DNA of 64,000 nt, taken from contig NZ_CP168006.1 of the NCBI RefSeq assembly GCF_041521385.1, positions 4,039,648 to 4,103,647 of the forward strand, in the 5' to 3' direction. This stretch comes from Alcaligenes faecalis (GTDB taxonomy: Bacteria; Pseudomonadota; Gammaproteobacteria; Burkholderiales; Burkholderiaceae_B). Shown here one piece after another: positions 45,045 to 54,856 of the stretch. Under the pieces are notes generated by a model, which was given only the letters and a program-made list of their open reading frames with translations, ran no database searches and was not told where the DNA came from. The first letter of the stretch is position 1; every line of letters begins with the position of its first letter. The position numbers and the translations under genes were made by a program.

Positions 45045-46205
45045 ATGAAAGCCATTCTTAGCATTCGCAAAACAGCTCTGGCCTGCGCTCTTTTGGGGCT
45101 GGCCCAGTACGCACAGGCACAAGTACGAGACTTGGGGCCAAACTTGGAGAGCGTACCAGCAGATCTTATTGCTCCAGCCCCTGACAGCGTCAACTCAAGT
45201 GTCAATGTGGGTTCTGCAACAAACGCAGCAGTGAATAACGCACCCGATCTGGGAGAGATTCCCAATCTTGGCTCCTCACCCTCTAACGCTGAGTATCAAA
45301 ACCCTAGCGTCAATGTGATGGGTGACCAAGCTATGGTGGAGAGCACTGTGGATGCAGCCATTCAACAGGCCAAGGATAATCAGGACGAAAGCGGCACGAC
45401 CATCCGCAAACCACCACAAAATAAACCGCATGGCGTCGAGCGAGCCGTGTTTAATCGAGCTCCGGTACGTGCGCCACTGCCTGTGGGCATCGAACGCATG
45501 ATTACCTTGCCTGCGCCTGCCGCCCTGCATGTGCCATCGGATATGTCCAAGATTGCCCGAATCGAAGTCATTGATCGCACGATGTACATCACGGCCCTCC
45601 AGCAGTTCACACCCGTGCGAATCATTGCTGAGCTCATTGACTCTGGGCAGCAAATTCCCTTCGATCTGGTTGCCGACAGCACAACAGCCAGTGCCCGTAG
45701 CGAACTTCAGGTTTTTGTCGTTGCTTCCTCATCGCCTGGTTCAGAGGAGATCGGAGGTGATGGTCCCGCTTCCCAAGCGGCAGCGCAAGCGACCAGCATG
45801 GCCAATGAACACACATTGAGCCAGCAAATGGCGGAATCAGCACCGACAGATATGGTCCAGCTCACCCGCTACGCCGCACGCCAGCTTTATGCCCCAAAGC
45901 GGCTTGCCACCCCGTTCTCAGGTGTGCAGCAGGTCGAAGTCACTGCTGAGCCAATTGCCAACCTAATACGTGGCGTCCATGTTGTATCCACCCCCGTTGG
46001 TCAGTGGCGTTCTGGCCAGCTCTATGTGACAGCCGTTCTCATCAAGAACCGGTCATATAGCCCCTTGGAGATTCCACTTGAGCAAGTGCGCGGCCAATGG
46101 ATTGCAGCCACCGCGCAGCACGGTCGAATTGGCCCAGCCGGTTCCGAGACGGACACCACCGCCATTTATCTGGTGTGCCAGCGCCAATTTGAAGCCTGCC
46201 GGTAA
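45045..46205 (+). CDS. ICE protein, TIGR03749 (DUF3438), VirB9/TraK-like
   Basis: Exported 386-aa protein with a signal peptide (about residues 1-26, MKAILSIRKTALACALLG, ending AQAQ). A Ser/Asn/Glu-rich linker precedes the domain starting ERMITLPAPAALHVPSDMSKIARIEVIDRTMYITALQQFTPVRIIAE and ending QHGRIGPAGSETDTTAIYLV, which fits a secretin-associated TraK/VirB9-type role. ATG 45045 gives the clean signal; a GTG at 45030 overlaps the previous stop and is an alternative. Confidence 0.85.
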   Translation: MKAILSIRKTALACALLGLAQYAQAQVRDLGPNLESVPADLIAPAPDSVNSSVNVGSATNAAVNNAPDLGEIPNLGSSPSNAEYQNPSVNVMGDQAMVESTVDAAIQQAKDNQDESGTTIRKPPQNKPHGVERAVFNRAPVRAPLPVGIERMITLPAPAALHVPSDMSKIARIEVIDRTMYITALQQFTPVRIIAELIDSGQQIPFDLVADSTTASARSELQVFVVASSSPGSEEIGGDGPASQAAAQATSMANEHTLSQQMAESAPTDMVQLTRYAARQLYAPKRLATPFSGVQQVEVTAEPIANLIRGVHVVSTPVGQWRSGQLYVTAVLIKNRSYSPLEIPLEQVRGQWIAATAQHGRIGPAGSETDTTAIYLVCQRQFEACR

Positions 46206-46220
46206 TAAAGGAACAACAGC

Positions 46221-47795
46221 ATGAGCAGCACGTCCAGCAACAAACTGATCCCCATCCTCGGTGGTGTCGCCGTCTTAATAGTCAGCGTGGTGATATACAG
46301 GCAATTTACGGGTTCAGGAGAATCTAGCAACTCGGTATTGACCTCCATTCCTACGCCTGAAAGTGCCACACTGCCTACCGCGCAAGGAGCGGACAACGAC
46401 AACGCCGCCGAAACCCTACGCACCGTCACCGCCAGCAATGAACAGTTGCGGCGTGATGTGGCACGCGTGATCGAGATGAACAATCAACTCATCGCTGAGA
46501 ATAAGCGCGTGGGTGGTGCTAATGCCACGGTCTCGCGTCGCATCGAACAAGAGCAACGCGACACGCTCAATCTTGACGGCCCCCGTACGGACTCGATCGA
46601 CCCAACCGGCGACGAGACGGGCGCCAAAAACGCAGTCAACCTCACCTTGAAGCGTGGCTCCGAAGCAGTCGATACTTTTTCACGCGCCTTTCAACTGTCA
46701 CCAGCCCGCTCTGAGACCGAAGCAGCCAATCGAGCTGCTCAGACGCGGACGACTCCCCTGGTCCCACGACAATCATTTTCCCTAGGAACAGAATCGCCCA
46801 CTCCGACTGTTACCTCATCAGGGCCATACCGTGTTTTACCTCCCATGGGGTATAGCGCGGTAACGCAGTCCGAGCAGGGCCGCAATGGCAATGACGGACC
46901 AGCCATTACGCGCTATGTCCGCACCAGTGGCAATCAGGCCTATGCCAATAGCTCCATGGGCCCTGTGTCCAGGCTCACCGCCACACAAACACGGTCAGCA
47001 CCACAATCCGCCAAGCCTGAACCGATTCCGTACTTTACTGTTCCCGAGAACTCGACACTGGTCGGCGCAGTATCGATGACCAGTCTCATCGGACGTGTGC
47101 CCATTGATGGCCGTGTCACTGACCCGATGCAGTTTAAAGCGATTGTCGGCCGCGACAACCTGGCAGCCAATGGCTTTGAATTACCAGCAGACATTGAGGG
47201 GATGATCGTCACCGGTGTGGCAATCGGCGATATGGCGCTGTCGTGCTCAGAAGGAAAAGTGCGCTCGGTCACCTTTGTCTTTAATGATGGCACGGTTCGC
47301 ACCATCTCTGAGCGCTCCAAAGGCGGGGGGAATGCCAACGTCAATGGTAGCGGCACCACCCAGGACCTGGGCTACATCTCAGACGTACATGGGAACCCCT
47401 GCATTCCTGGCAAATTCGTCACCAATGCACCGGCCTATCTGGCCGATCTGGCTGCGCTCAAGGGCTTGGATGTCGCTGCGCAAGCGTTCTCCGATGCTCA
47501 GCGCACCGTCTCGAACAACCTGGGCACAGGAAATACCACCTCTCAAATCACCGGCTCGCGTAGCAGCTACGCCATGGGACAAGCCGCCTCTGGCGCAACC
47601 AATGAAGTCGTCGCCTGGATGACCTCCCGCCTCAAGAATAGTTTTGACGCCGTTGTAACCCCGGCTGGCAAGCAGATGGTCATTCACCTGGATAAAGAAC
47701 TGCAGATTGACAAGATGCCCAACGCCCGCAAGCTGGTGTACCGCCAGCAAGGGACGCAGCAGCTTTCTCGTGGAGCACATTATGGTCTGGAATAA
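46221..47795 (+). CDS. ICE protein, TIGR03752, VirB10/TraB-like
   Basis: 524-aa protein with an N-terminal membrane helix (about residues 8-26), a coiled coil (ETLRTVTASNEQLRRDVARVIEMNNQLIAENKRV), a long Ser/Thr/Pro linker, and a C-terminal beta domain with TVPENSTLVGAVSMTSLIGRVPIDGRVTDPMQFKAIVGRDNLAANGFELP and MSCSEGKVRSVTFVFNDGTVRTI. This is the VirB10/TraB plan, an energy-transducing bridge from inner to outer membrane. AAAGGAAC supports the start. It overlaps the lipoprotein gene by 14 bases. Confidence 0.88.
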   Translation: MSSTSSNKLIPILGGVAVLIVSVVIYRQFTGSGESSNSVLTSIPTPESATLPTAQGADNDNAAETLRTVTASNEQLRRDVARVIEMNNQLIAENKRVGGANATVSRRIEQEQRDTLNLDGPRTDSIDPTGDETGAKNAVNLTLKRGSEAVDTFSRAFQLSPARSETEAANRAAQTRTTPLVPRQSFSLGTESPTPTVTSSGPYRVLPPMGYSAVTQSEQGRNGNDGPAITRYVRTSGNQAYANSSMGPVSRLTATQTRSAPQSAKPEPIPYFTVPENSTLVGAVSMTSLIGRVPIDGRVTDPMQFKAIVGRDNLAANGFELPADIEGMIVTGVAIGDMALSCSEGKVRSVTFVFNDGTVRTISERSKGGGNANVNGSGTTQDLGYISDVHGNPCIPGKFVTNAPAYLADLAALKGLDVAAQAFSDAQRTVSNNLGTGNTTSQITGSRSSYAMGQAASGATNEVVAWMTSRLKNSFDAVVTPAGKQMVIHLDKELQIDKMPNARKLVYRQQGTQQLSRGAHYGLE

Positions 47796-48291
47796 AACTG
47801 CCCAACGCCTGGCGCTGGCTCTAATCACCACCGCCATGTTCAGCGGTTGCACCGTCATGATGGATCGCGAATCCCCACTTAATGAGGTCACTAAGGATTC
47901 GCCAACGGTGCTGGACGTCTACCGAGGTACTGACTATCGAAACGAAGCGACCCGTCAGTCACGCATCACCCCCCAGGAACGGATGCGTGAGCGCACTCAA
48001 GCCAGACCGATTAATCCAGGTGATGAGTTAACCCAGCGATATTGGTCAGCTGTTGATTCCATGAACCAGCGATTTGCTCGGCTGCCAAATCCTGACCTGG
48101 TAATGGTGGTGTTTCCGCATCTGGCCAAGGGCCAGTATCCGGTTCCAGGCTACGTGACCGTCTTCCCGATGTACGACCAGACACAGTATGCGCTACCTGG
48201 TGAAGTCACCCAGGACTTACTGCAATGGAGACGTGACTACTTTTCTGCGAAACCAAGCCCCAACAAGAAGGGAGCCGCAGATGATCGCTAA
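47782..48291 (+). CDS. ICE lipoprotein, TIGR03751, VirB7/TraV-like
   Basis: 169-aa lipoprotein: signal ALALITTAMFSGC with lipidated Cys23, then a soluble domain with TVLDVYRGTDYRNEATRQSRITPQERMRERTQARPINPGDELTQRYWSAVDSMNQRFARLPNPDLVMVVFPHLAKGQYPVPGYVTVFPMYDQTQYA. Family TIGR03751; position between the VirB10-like and VirB4-like genes fits the outer-membrane lipoprotein (VirB7/TraV) of the channel. It overlaps both neighbours, by 14 and 11 bases. Confidence 0.88.
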   Translation: MVWNKTAQRLALALITTAMFSGCTVMMDRESPLNEVTKDSPTVLDVYRGTDYRNEATRQSRITPQERMRERTQARPINPGDELTQRYWSAVDSMNQRFARLPNPDLVMVVFPHLAKGQYPVPGYVTVFPMYDQTQYALPGEVTQDLLQWRRDYFSAKPSPNKKGAADDR

Positions 48292-51202
48292 TGTGGCCAG
48301 CCTATTCGGACTCAAGCGTCAAAGCGCAACACAGCCAAGTGGTAAGCGTTCACCACAGAGCACGATTCAGGCCCTCTCTCCAGGGCAGACCGTGGCAGAT
48401 CGTCGACGCATGGCCCTGCGGCCACCGTCGTTTACCGACATGCTGCCCTATATCAGCTATGCCCCCGATGAGCGCATTTTTGTGTTGCGTGATGGCAATA
48501 CCCTCGGGGCAATGTTTGAGCTCTCTCCCATTGCGACCGAGGCCATGCCTATCGAAATCCTGAATGAACACGCCCAGAAGATTCAGGAGGCCTTGCAAGC
48601 CATGCCATCGGTCAACGGCGCACCGTGGATTGCTCAGTTTTTTGTCAACGATGACCGTAACCTAGATCATCTTAATGACACTTTCACCGACTATATCCTG
48701 GAGCAACACAAGGACGATGGCCTGGGCCAGGAGATCCTGAACTCGCCGTTTACCCAGGCGGTATTGGATGAGGTGCGCTCGCATCTGTCGAATGTCTCGC
48801 AACCCAATGGCCTGTTCACCGATACGCTTGTCACCGGTCAAGTCTGGCGCGGGCAGATCCGCCGTGTCCGTTGTTGCCTGTATCGTCGATTTGGCGGTGC
48901 AGCCGATGATCCACAAACGCCGGTGCAGCAAATCGAGTCGGTGGCCAACACCATCATGGCCACGTTTTCCGAAGCCGGTGTAGCCGTTCGCCGCTGCACC
49001 GGCAAAGACCTGTATGAGTGGCTACTGCCGTTTTTTAACCGTGATCTGCCTTGGGCGCCAGGCACGCAAATGATGCGTGAATTACCCTATCCCGGCGACA
49101 CCCCGTTGACCGATGACGAGGATACGCCCATTTTTGGATGGGACTTGTCAGAGCTATTGAGCATCAATGAGCCCCGTTCGAACCTGGAACAGGGATTGTT
49201 TGAATTTGATGGCGTACCCGTCAAGGCGTTGACCCTGCAAAATATGCGCAAGCAGCCTGAGATTGGTCATTTCACGGCGGAGCTGGCCAACGGTAAAGAG
49301 CGATTTGCACGATTTGACCGTCTGCCTCCCGGCTCGATGCTCTCGGTCTCCATCACGATTGCGCCGCAGCACATCGTAGAGTCACAAATTGAGCGGATCC
49401 GGGATGCCTCACGCGCCAAGACCGCCCAGGCCATCGAGACCTACCGGGAATGCTCCAATGTTTTGAGTGAAATAGTTCGGGGCAACCACCTGTTTCCAAT
49501 GATGGTGACCCTGTACGCGACTGCCACCAGCACAGATGAACTCGATAGCAACATCAACACGATTAATGCGCTGTTGATCCCATCAGGCCTGAAGTTCATC
49601 AGCAATCAGCATGACCTGGTCCCGCTGGACACATTCATGCGGGCGCTGCCGTTTAACTATGACCCTGCCTTCGATAACCAGGTACTTCGTCGATCCCGTC
49701 TGACCTTCGCCTCCCATATTGCGCGTCTCTTACCGCTGTATGGCCGTGCCCGTGGCACACCCCACCCTGGTATGTGGTTCTGGAATCGCGGCGGGGAACC
49801 CTTGTTTGTGGATCCGCTCAACAAACGCGATCGTAAAAAGAACGCCCATATGTTGGTGCTGGGACCGACCGGAGCCGGTAAATCGGCCACCTTGAACTAC
49901 ATCGCCATGATGACGATGGCCATTCATCGGCCACGGCTGGTGATTGTCGATGCCGGGAACTCCTTCGGCCTTTTGGTGGATTTTTTTAAAGACAGAGGGC
50001 TATCGACCTACAAAGTTGAACTGAACAGTAGTGCAAAAGTGTCCTTGCCACCGTTCGTTCATGCGTACCAACTACTAGATGATAGTGAAGTGATGGAGAG
50101 CTTTGTGGCGGCCGAGCAGCAGGCACGAAGCAACGCAGGCCTGCCCGATGACGAGCTGCTCAATGCCCTGCTTGGCCAAGATGATGAGCCGTCGACTGCC
50201 GACGTGTCTTTTCATGAAACGTTCCAGGCCAGGGAAGAGGACGAAGAGCAGGACGACGAGCTGGATAAAAGAGACTTGCTGGGCGAGATGCTGATTGCCG
50301 CGATCCTGATGATCACAGGAGGTGAAGCGGACGAAGTCGCACAAATGAGTCGAGCCGACCGCTACCTGGTATCACGCGCCATCATTATGGCCGCGATCAG
50401 TTGCAAGGAACGGGGAGCCAAGCACCCGTTGACGCAAGATGTGGCCCTGCAGCTCATGCACATGAATAAAGACCAGACCATGTCACCGGCGCGGCGGGCC
50501 CGCGCCGAAGAAATGGGCCAGTCCATGATGACATTCACTCAGGCACTGCGAGGCAAATTATTCAATCGCGAGGGCCAGGACTGGCCGGATGCAGATGTCA
50601 CTCTAGTTGAGATGGGTACGCTCACTCAAGACGGCTATGAAGACGCCTTGGCAGTTGCATACACAAGCCTCATCGACTCAGTACAGTCCCGTGCCGAGCT
50701 GAACCAACACTCTGGTCGCCCGATGGTGTTCCTTACGGACGAGGGCCACTTGATCACAACCAATGAGCTGCTTGGCCCCAAGATAGCCAAGGGCACCAAA
50801 ATGTGGCGCAAATTCAATACCTGGTTCTGGCTTGCCACACAAAACCTGAAAGACTTCCCCGACTCCATGGAGCGCGTGCTCTCGATGTGTGAGTACTGGA
50901 TGCTGCTGACCATGGACAAAGCGGAGATTGAAGAAGTGGTGCGGTTCCGGTCGCTCACCAACGAGCAGCGAGCGATGATGGAATCCGCCCAAAAGGAGCC
51001 CCCGAAATACACGGAAGGGGTGCTGATTTCTGCGACCGGCCAGATGCTCTTTCGCAACGTCCCTCCTGCTCTTCCCATTGCGCTGGCCATGACCGAGGGT
51101 CATGAGAAAGCACACCGCCGTCGCCTGATGGATAAACATGGAATCAACGAAATGGGTGCGGCTCAAATGGTGGCACAAGAACTGGCCCGGAGTCGCTCAT
51201 GA
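48281..51202 (+). CDS. traC: ICE conjugative ATPase, VirB4/TraC-like (TIGR03744)
   Basis: 973-aa cytoplasmic/membrane ATPase that powers pilus assembly and DNA transfer. Walker A GPTGAGKS is at residues 528-535, and MVFLTDEGHLI supplies Walker B near residue 823, with NTWFWLATQNLKDFPDSM downstream. The N-terminal half has the VirB4-like TLGAMFELSPIATEAMP and AKTAQAIETYRECSNVLSEIVRGNHLFPMMVTLYA. An acidic insert (about 640-660, AREEDEEQDDELDKRD) is family-typical. ATG 48281 has GGGAG; longer starts lie in the lipoprotein gene. Its stop overlaps the TIGR03757 start. Confidence 0.94.
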   Translation: MIANVASLFGLKRQSATQPSGKRSPQSTIQALSPGQTVADRRRMALRPPSFTDMLPYISYAPDERIFVLRDGNTLGAMFELSPIATEAMPIEILNEHAQKIQEALQAMPSVNGAPWIAQFFVNDDRNLDHLNDTFTDYILEQHKDDGLGQEILNSPFTQAVLDEVRSHLSNVSQPNGLFTDTLVTGQVWRGQIRRVRCCLYRRFGGAADDPQTPVQQIESVANTIMATFSEAGVAVRRCTGKDLYEWLLPFFNRDLPWAPGTQMMRELPYPGDTPLTDDEDTPIFGWDLSELLSINEPRSNLEQGLFEFDGVPVKALTLQNMRKQPEIGHFTAELANGKERFARFDRLPPGSMLSVSITIAPQHIVESQIERIRDASRAKTAQAIETYRECSNVLSEIVRGNHLFPMMVTLYATATSTDELDSNINTINALLIPSGLKFISNQHDLVPLDTFMRALPFNYDPAFDNQVLRRSRLTFASHIARLLPLYGRARGTPHPGMWFWNRGGEPLFVDPLNKRDRKKNAHMLVLGPTGAGKSATLNYIAMMTMAIHRPRLVIVDAGNSFGLLVDFFKDRGLSTYKVELNSSAKVSLPPFVHAYQLLDDSEVMESFVAAEQQARSNAGLPDDELLNALLGQDDEPSTADVSFHETFQAREEDEEQDDELDKRDLLGEMLIAAILMITGGEADEVAQMSRADRYLVSRAIIMAAISCKERGAKHPLTQDVALQLMHMNKDQTMSPARRARAEEMGQSMMTFTQALRGKLFNREGQDWPDADVTLVEMGTLTQDGYEDALAVAYTSLIDSVQSRAELNQHSGRPMVFLTDEGHLITTNELLGPKIAKGTKMWRKFNTWFWLATQNLKDFPDSMERVLSMCEYWMLLTMDKAEIEEVVRFRSLTNEQRAMMESAQKEPPKYTEGVLISATGQMLFRNVPPALPIALAMTEGHEKAHRRRLMDKHGINEMGAAQMVAQELARSRS

Positions 51203-51678
51203 TTAAAGCCCGCTCATTTTTCACCGCTGCTTCTCAGCTCACAACTCGCATGGCGTTGCTTTCTGCGCTATGTACCGTGGCCACACCATCGTCCGCGCAA
51301 CAGCCTGGCCAAGATTTGTATGCAGGAGTCTTATCTGTAGAGGTATTTGTCAACACCGCCATGCCAGTCATATCAACCGATTGGCCCCCCTACATCCAGA
51401 CTGTCTACCGTTTGGATGCGCTGAGTAATCTCGAAGCTCAAATGAACGTCGGAATGCCACAAGACGAAAATGAAGCCCGACAGTGGGTGGCGGCCAATGA
51501 GACCCGCTTGCGACAAATGATCCAGCCCATGGTCGCCAGTGCCGTTAACGGCCTGGCACGCGCACAGCACTATCAGATTGACCGCATACCAGCCGTCGTC
51601 ATCAACCAACGATATGTGGTTTTTGGCTATGTCGACGTTGACCAGGCGCTTATGGCCTGGCGTGACAGCCAGCATTAA
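51199..51678 (+). CDS. ICE protein, TIGR03757 (DUF1525)
   Basis: Exported 159-aa protein with a signal peptide (about residues 12-33). The core VEVFVNTAMPVISTDWPPYIQTVYRLDALSNLEAQMN and IPAVVINQRYVVFGYVDVDQALMAWR fits DUF1525. The PAVVINQRYVVFG end resembles the thioredoxin-like fold seen in TrbC/TraW-type periplasmic proteins; this is inferred. It begins as ATGA overlapping the ATPase stop and ends 9 bases before the TraU-like gene. Confidence 0.86.
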   Translation: MIKARSFFTAASQLTTRMALLSALCTVATPSSAQQPGQDLYAGVLSVEVFVNTAMPVISTDWPPYIQTVYRLDALSNLEAQMNVGMPQDENEARQWVAANETRLRQMIQPMVASAVNGLARAQHYQIDRIPAVVINQRYVVFGYVDVDQALMAWRDSQH

Positions 51679-51687
51679 GGAGCACTC

Positions 51688-53034
51688 ATGTCGATCACTA
51701 CTTTGCGCTTCAGGCACATGCTGGCGGTCAGTTTGCTGGTGCTGGCCACCGCGCTGCGACCTGTAGAAGCCACAGCAGCAACCACCACGGCGGGCGTCGT
51801 CACCAACACGGTCGCCGCACTACCCAGTTGCACGTCCTATCAAGTCAAAGGCATCTGTGTCTGGTTGGTCTGCGTCCCGCTCATTGGCTGCTTCATCCGG
51901 ACGTCGGTTCGGGTTGCCCATTACGTGCCTGATGTCGTGATCAGCACCTACAACGACCCTCTGGCTCATCCTTGGGCCGAGGTGGGTAAGCCATTGGCAA
52001 CAACTATTTCCTCAGTGGGATCGGCTGTAGTCGGCGCCCCGATCGACGCCTCAGCAGGAACACAGCGCGAGGGCACCGAGGTGACGACCTATAAAAGTGC
52101 GGACGCCATCGGCAACCCGGCAGGCTTGATTGCCAGCATCGCCAGCGGCTACATCCCCAGCTTTGGCAGCTCATTCCAGTTTCCGGGCTATAGCGAATTG
52201 CTGGCTTTCACTCGCACAGAGCTGCCTCGTATCGCGCAGTCCTGGCGGCAAGTCCCCCAACAGCTGGGCAACGAGTTTATTGAAGCAACCCGTGCCATGG
52301 CCAATGCACCAGCAGACATCATTTCCTCCATTTCTGCCTTCCCAGCCAAACTGGGCCAGTTAAGTTCGTCGATTGGCAATTTAGGCAATGTCTTTGGGGG
52401 AAGCGTCAGCACCCAAGCCATTGGCTTGTCCGGCGTCGATATGGTGGGTGCCGATCTTGGGCCAATCAGAGACATGGTGCAGATCGCCCAGAGCCTGGGA
52501 GCCTCAGGGGGGCTATCGAGCATGTTCTGCCCTGGTTCAGCGTCGGTGTTCAATCTGCATTTTCAGTCGGACATGGATGCCATGAGCTGGCGCGGGTTCT
52601 GGCCGCTGGAGATGCTTTACCCCCAATCATGGGTGCCTGGTACAGGGGAAGTAAGCACCTCGCCCCTTTCCACTACCTGGGGGCCTATATACCCACGTAA
52701 CGGCGAACTGGTGCAGTCACACCCAGTCAAGGCCTCCGCCGTGCTGGCCACGCGTGTCGGAAGCATCATCTCGCAATCGGCACAGCCTCACATTTACAAG
52801 CGTCTACAACCAGGTAGGGGCTACAAGTACTTCCCCACCTCCAAGCCCACCACCTGGCAAATGATTTATCCGAGTGCCCAACGCTCCTGCATGACCTTTG
52901 GGGCCGATGACTCACTGAGCCTGGCCAGCTTTGGTGATTACAAGACCGATGGTGCCGACGGCTACATGTGGAACATGTGGAACCACTATGACTGCTGCCG
53001 TATCCGTGGTGAGTTTTTATACAGCATCCCTTAA
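51688..53034 (+). CDS. ICE protein, TIGR03756, TraU-like
   Basis: 448-aa exported protein with a signal peptide (about residues 10-28). Cysteines in LPSCTSYQVKGICVWLVCVPLIGCFIRTSVRVAHYVPDVVISTYNDPLAHPWAEVGKP match the TraU/TIGR03756 N-terminal hallmark, and the C-terminal FCPGSASVFNLHFQSDMDAMSWRGFWPLEMLYPQSWVPGTGEV and GYMWNMWNHYDCC are equally typical. TraU family proteins act periplasmically in pilus assembly or stabilising mating pairs, with multiple disulfides. AAGGAG precedes the start. Confidence 0.88.
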   Translation: MSITTLRFRHMLAVSLLVLATALRPVEATAATTTAGVVTNTVAALPSCTSYQVKGICVWLVCVPLIGCFIRTSVRVAHYVPDVVISTYNDPLAHPWAEVGKPLATTISSVGSAVVGAPIDASAGTQREGTEVTTYKSADAIGNPAGLIASIASGYIPSFGSSFQFPGYSELLAFTRTELPRIAQSWRQVPQQLGNEFIEATRAMANAPADIISSISAFPAKLGQLSSSIGNLGNVFGGSVSTQAIGLSGVDMVGADLGPIRDMVQIAQSLGASGGLSSMFCPGSASVFNLHFQSDMDAMSWRGFWPLEMLYPQSWVPGTGEVSTSPLSTTWGPIYPRNGELVQSHPVKASAVLATRVGSIISQSAQPHIYKRLQPGRGYKYFPTSKPTTWQMIYPSAQRSCMTFGADDSLSLASFGDYKTDGADGYMWNMWNHYDCCRIRGEFLYSIP

Positions 53035-53051
53035 GTGAAGGACGAATACTT

Positions 53052-54443
53052 ATGCAACAACCACGACGCCCCTTCTCACCGCGCTTAAAACCAGCCGCCA
53101 TGATGCTGGCTCTTGCGTTGACCGCCATGAGCGTGATGCCCGACGCCTACGCGCAACCCATACGCGGCTCTTCACTGTATTACCGAATGGGAGGTGGGTC
53201 GCCTGGCGGTTCTGCCAATTATCGCGGTCAGGTCGCACACAACCTAGGTTTTGGTGCAAATGCGCGGCTGAACTATTCATGTGGCAAGTTTGATATAGGC
53301 CTATCTTGGGCCAACATCATGAACAACCTCAACAACCTGGGCCAGACGGTGACTGGGGCGATTCAATCTGGTATCGCTGCCCTCCCCTTATACGTCTTGC
53401 AACGCGCACAGCCAGGCCTGTATCAGATTTTCCAAAACTACTCGCAAAAAGTGGATCTCCTGCTTGGGGCCAGCCTTAAATCCTGCGAAGAGATGGAGGC
53501 CATGGTCAAAGCGGGCCAGAATCCCTATGAAGATTGGATCAAGATGGCCAAAGGAGAAGGCTGGAAGATCAAGGCCTCTGCGCAAGGCGATATTTACCAG
53601 GCGAAAATCGACATTGAGAAAAATGAAGAGGCGAACAAAGCTGGAGTGCCATGGGTCTTTGGCCAAAATGCCGGGGGTGTAGGAGGACGACCCATTGAGC
53701 CGGTGCGAGATCTCTCTGTGGCAGGCTACAACGCTACCCTCAACAAACCAATCACCGCATCAGAGACCACGGACTACAGTAACTCACCTGCCGAGAAAAA
53801 CTCTCGCCTGGTTCGTGCGTTTAAATCGCCGGCAGAACTTGCCCAATGGACAACCGAAGTCTTGGGGGATCAGAAGGTCTATACCTGCGGCCAGCATCAC
53901 TGCCCCGCCCCAACTACGGTCGTGACCTCCAGCGGCCTGGGGCCCAAATATGAAGCCGAAGTCGATTTCGTCCAGCCTAAGCTAGAGGCAATGGCCAACC
54001 CATCGAACTCGGCCACGTATGCCGATCTCGCAGAAATCTCAGCTCCTGGCTTTGCCGTATCTCCCCAGTTGCTTGACTCATTACGGGCGATGCCGCCTGA
54101 CACCCGCAGCATCGCTGTGAACCGCATTGCTCAGGAAATGGCGATGCACCGGGTGATCAATAAGGCATTGGTGGCGCGTAGCGTGTTGATGACAGGTCTG
54201 ACCTTACCGGAGGTTACGGCCGCAGGAGATGCCATCCAAAACACCCAGGCTTCGGTCGATCGCTTAAGTGGTTACATTGACGACTTGATGTATGAGGCTC
54301 GGATCCGCAAGGATCTGACGTCCCAGACGGCATTGTCGATCATCAACACCCAGTCCGCCATTGACACACAATCACTGAACGTACCGGGTGGCAACCCTGT
54401 TGATCCTGCCCCAGCAGTGGGTGGACGGGTGCCTGGACTATGA
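53052..54443 (+). CDS. ICE protein, TIGR03755
   Basis: 463-aa exported protein with a signal peptide (residues 1-33, ending AYAQ). After GSSLYYRMGGGSP and CGKFDIGLSWANIMNNLNNLGQTVTGAIQSGIAALPLYVLQRAQPGLYQIFQNYSQKVDLLLGASLKSCEEMEAM it resembles TraH/TIGR03755 (a periplasmic assembly protein with helical central region). The tail ends in Pro and Gly-rich sequence. AAGGACG precedes the ATG. It is coupled to the next gene by ATGA. TraH equivalence is inferred. Confidence 0.85.
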   Translation: MQQPRRPFSPRLKPAAMMLALALTAMSVMPDAYAQPIRGSSLYYRMGGGSPGGSANYRGQVAHNLGFGANARLNYSCGKFDIGLSWANIMNNLNNLGQTVTGAIQSGIAALPLYVLQRAQPGLYQIFQNYSQKVDLLLGASLKSCEEMEAMVKAGQNPYEDWIKMAKGEGWKIKASAQGDIYQAKIDIEKNEEANKAGVPWVFGQNAGGVGGRPIEPVRDLSVAGYNATLNKPITASETTDYSNSPAEKNSRLVRAFKSPAELAQWTTEVLGDQKVYTCGQHHCPAPTTVVTSSGLGPKYEAEVDFVQPKLEAMANPSNSATYADLAEISAPGFAVSPQLLDSLRAMPPDTRSIAVNRIAQEMAMHRVINKALVARSVLMTGLTLPEVTAAGDAIQNTQASVDRLSGYIDDLMYEARIRKDLTSQTALSIINTQSAIDTQSLNVPGGNPVDPAPAVGGRVPGL

Positions 54444-54841
54444 CACAAGCCTCTCTCACCAAAAAACGCAGCTGGCTGTGGCGAGCACTGATATGGCTCG
54501 CCATCGGTTTGGCCGGATTTCTCCTGCTCATTGGGCTGCTCGGCGCACTAGCGCAGTCTTTTATCGGACAGGAACATAAACTCCTGACCCTGCTTGAGGG
54601 AACGACGTCAGTGCGAGATATCGGTGCTATCGCTCAATGTATGGCAGCACTACTCATAATCGGGCGCTGGCCATCCGTCGTTCGCTGGCTTCAAGCCAGA
54701 CATATTGTTCAAGAATTCGAATATGACGCCGTGCTGGCTAGCCGCCGCAAGGTGGCCGCATTTATCACACTGTACTTAATCTTGATCCCGATTGGCCTCG
54801 ACCGTATATGGCGCTTGGCAACAGCGCTCATGACGGCTTAG
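54440..54841 (+). CDS. ICE small membrane protein
   Basis: 133-aa protein with three hydrophobic segments (about residues 14-41, 60-78, 104-124) and a short charged N-terminus (MTQASLTKKRSW). Unrecognised beyond being the small gene that precedes traG in this ICE class. Start is ATGA on the TIGR03755 stop; the TraG-N gene begins 15 bases after its end, so co-translation is likely. Confidence 0.75.
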   Translation: MTQASLTKKRSWLWRALIWLAIGLAGFLLLIGLLGALAQSFIGQEHKLLTLLEGTTSVRDIGAIAQCMAALLIIGRWPSVVRWLQARHIVQEFEYDAVLASRRKVAAFITLYLILIPIGLDRIWRLATALMTA

Positions 54842-54856
54842 GTGGGGGAATAAGCC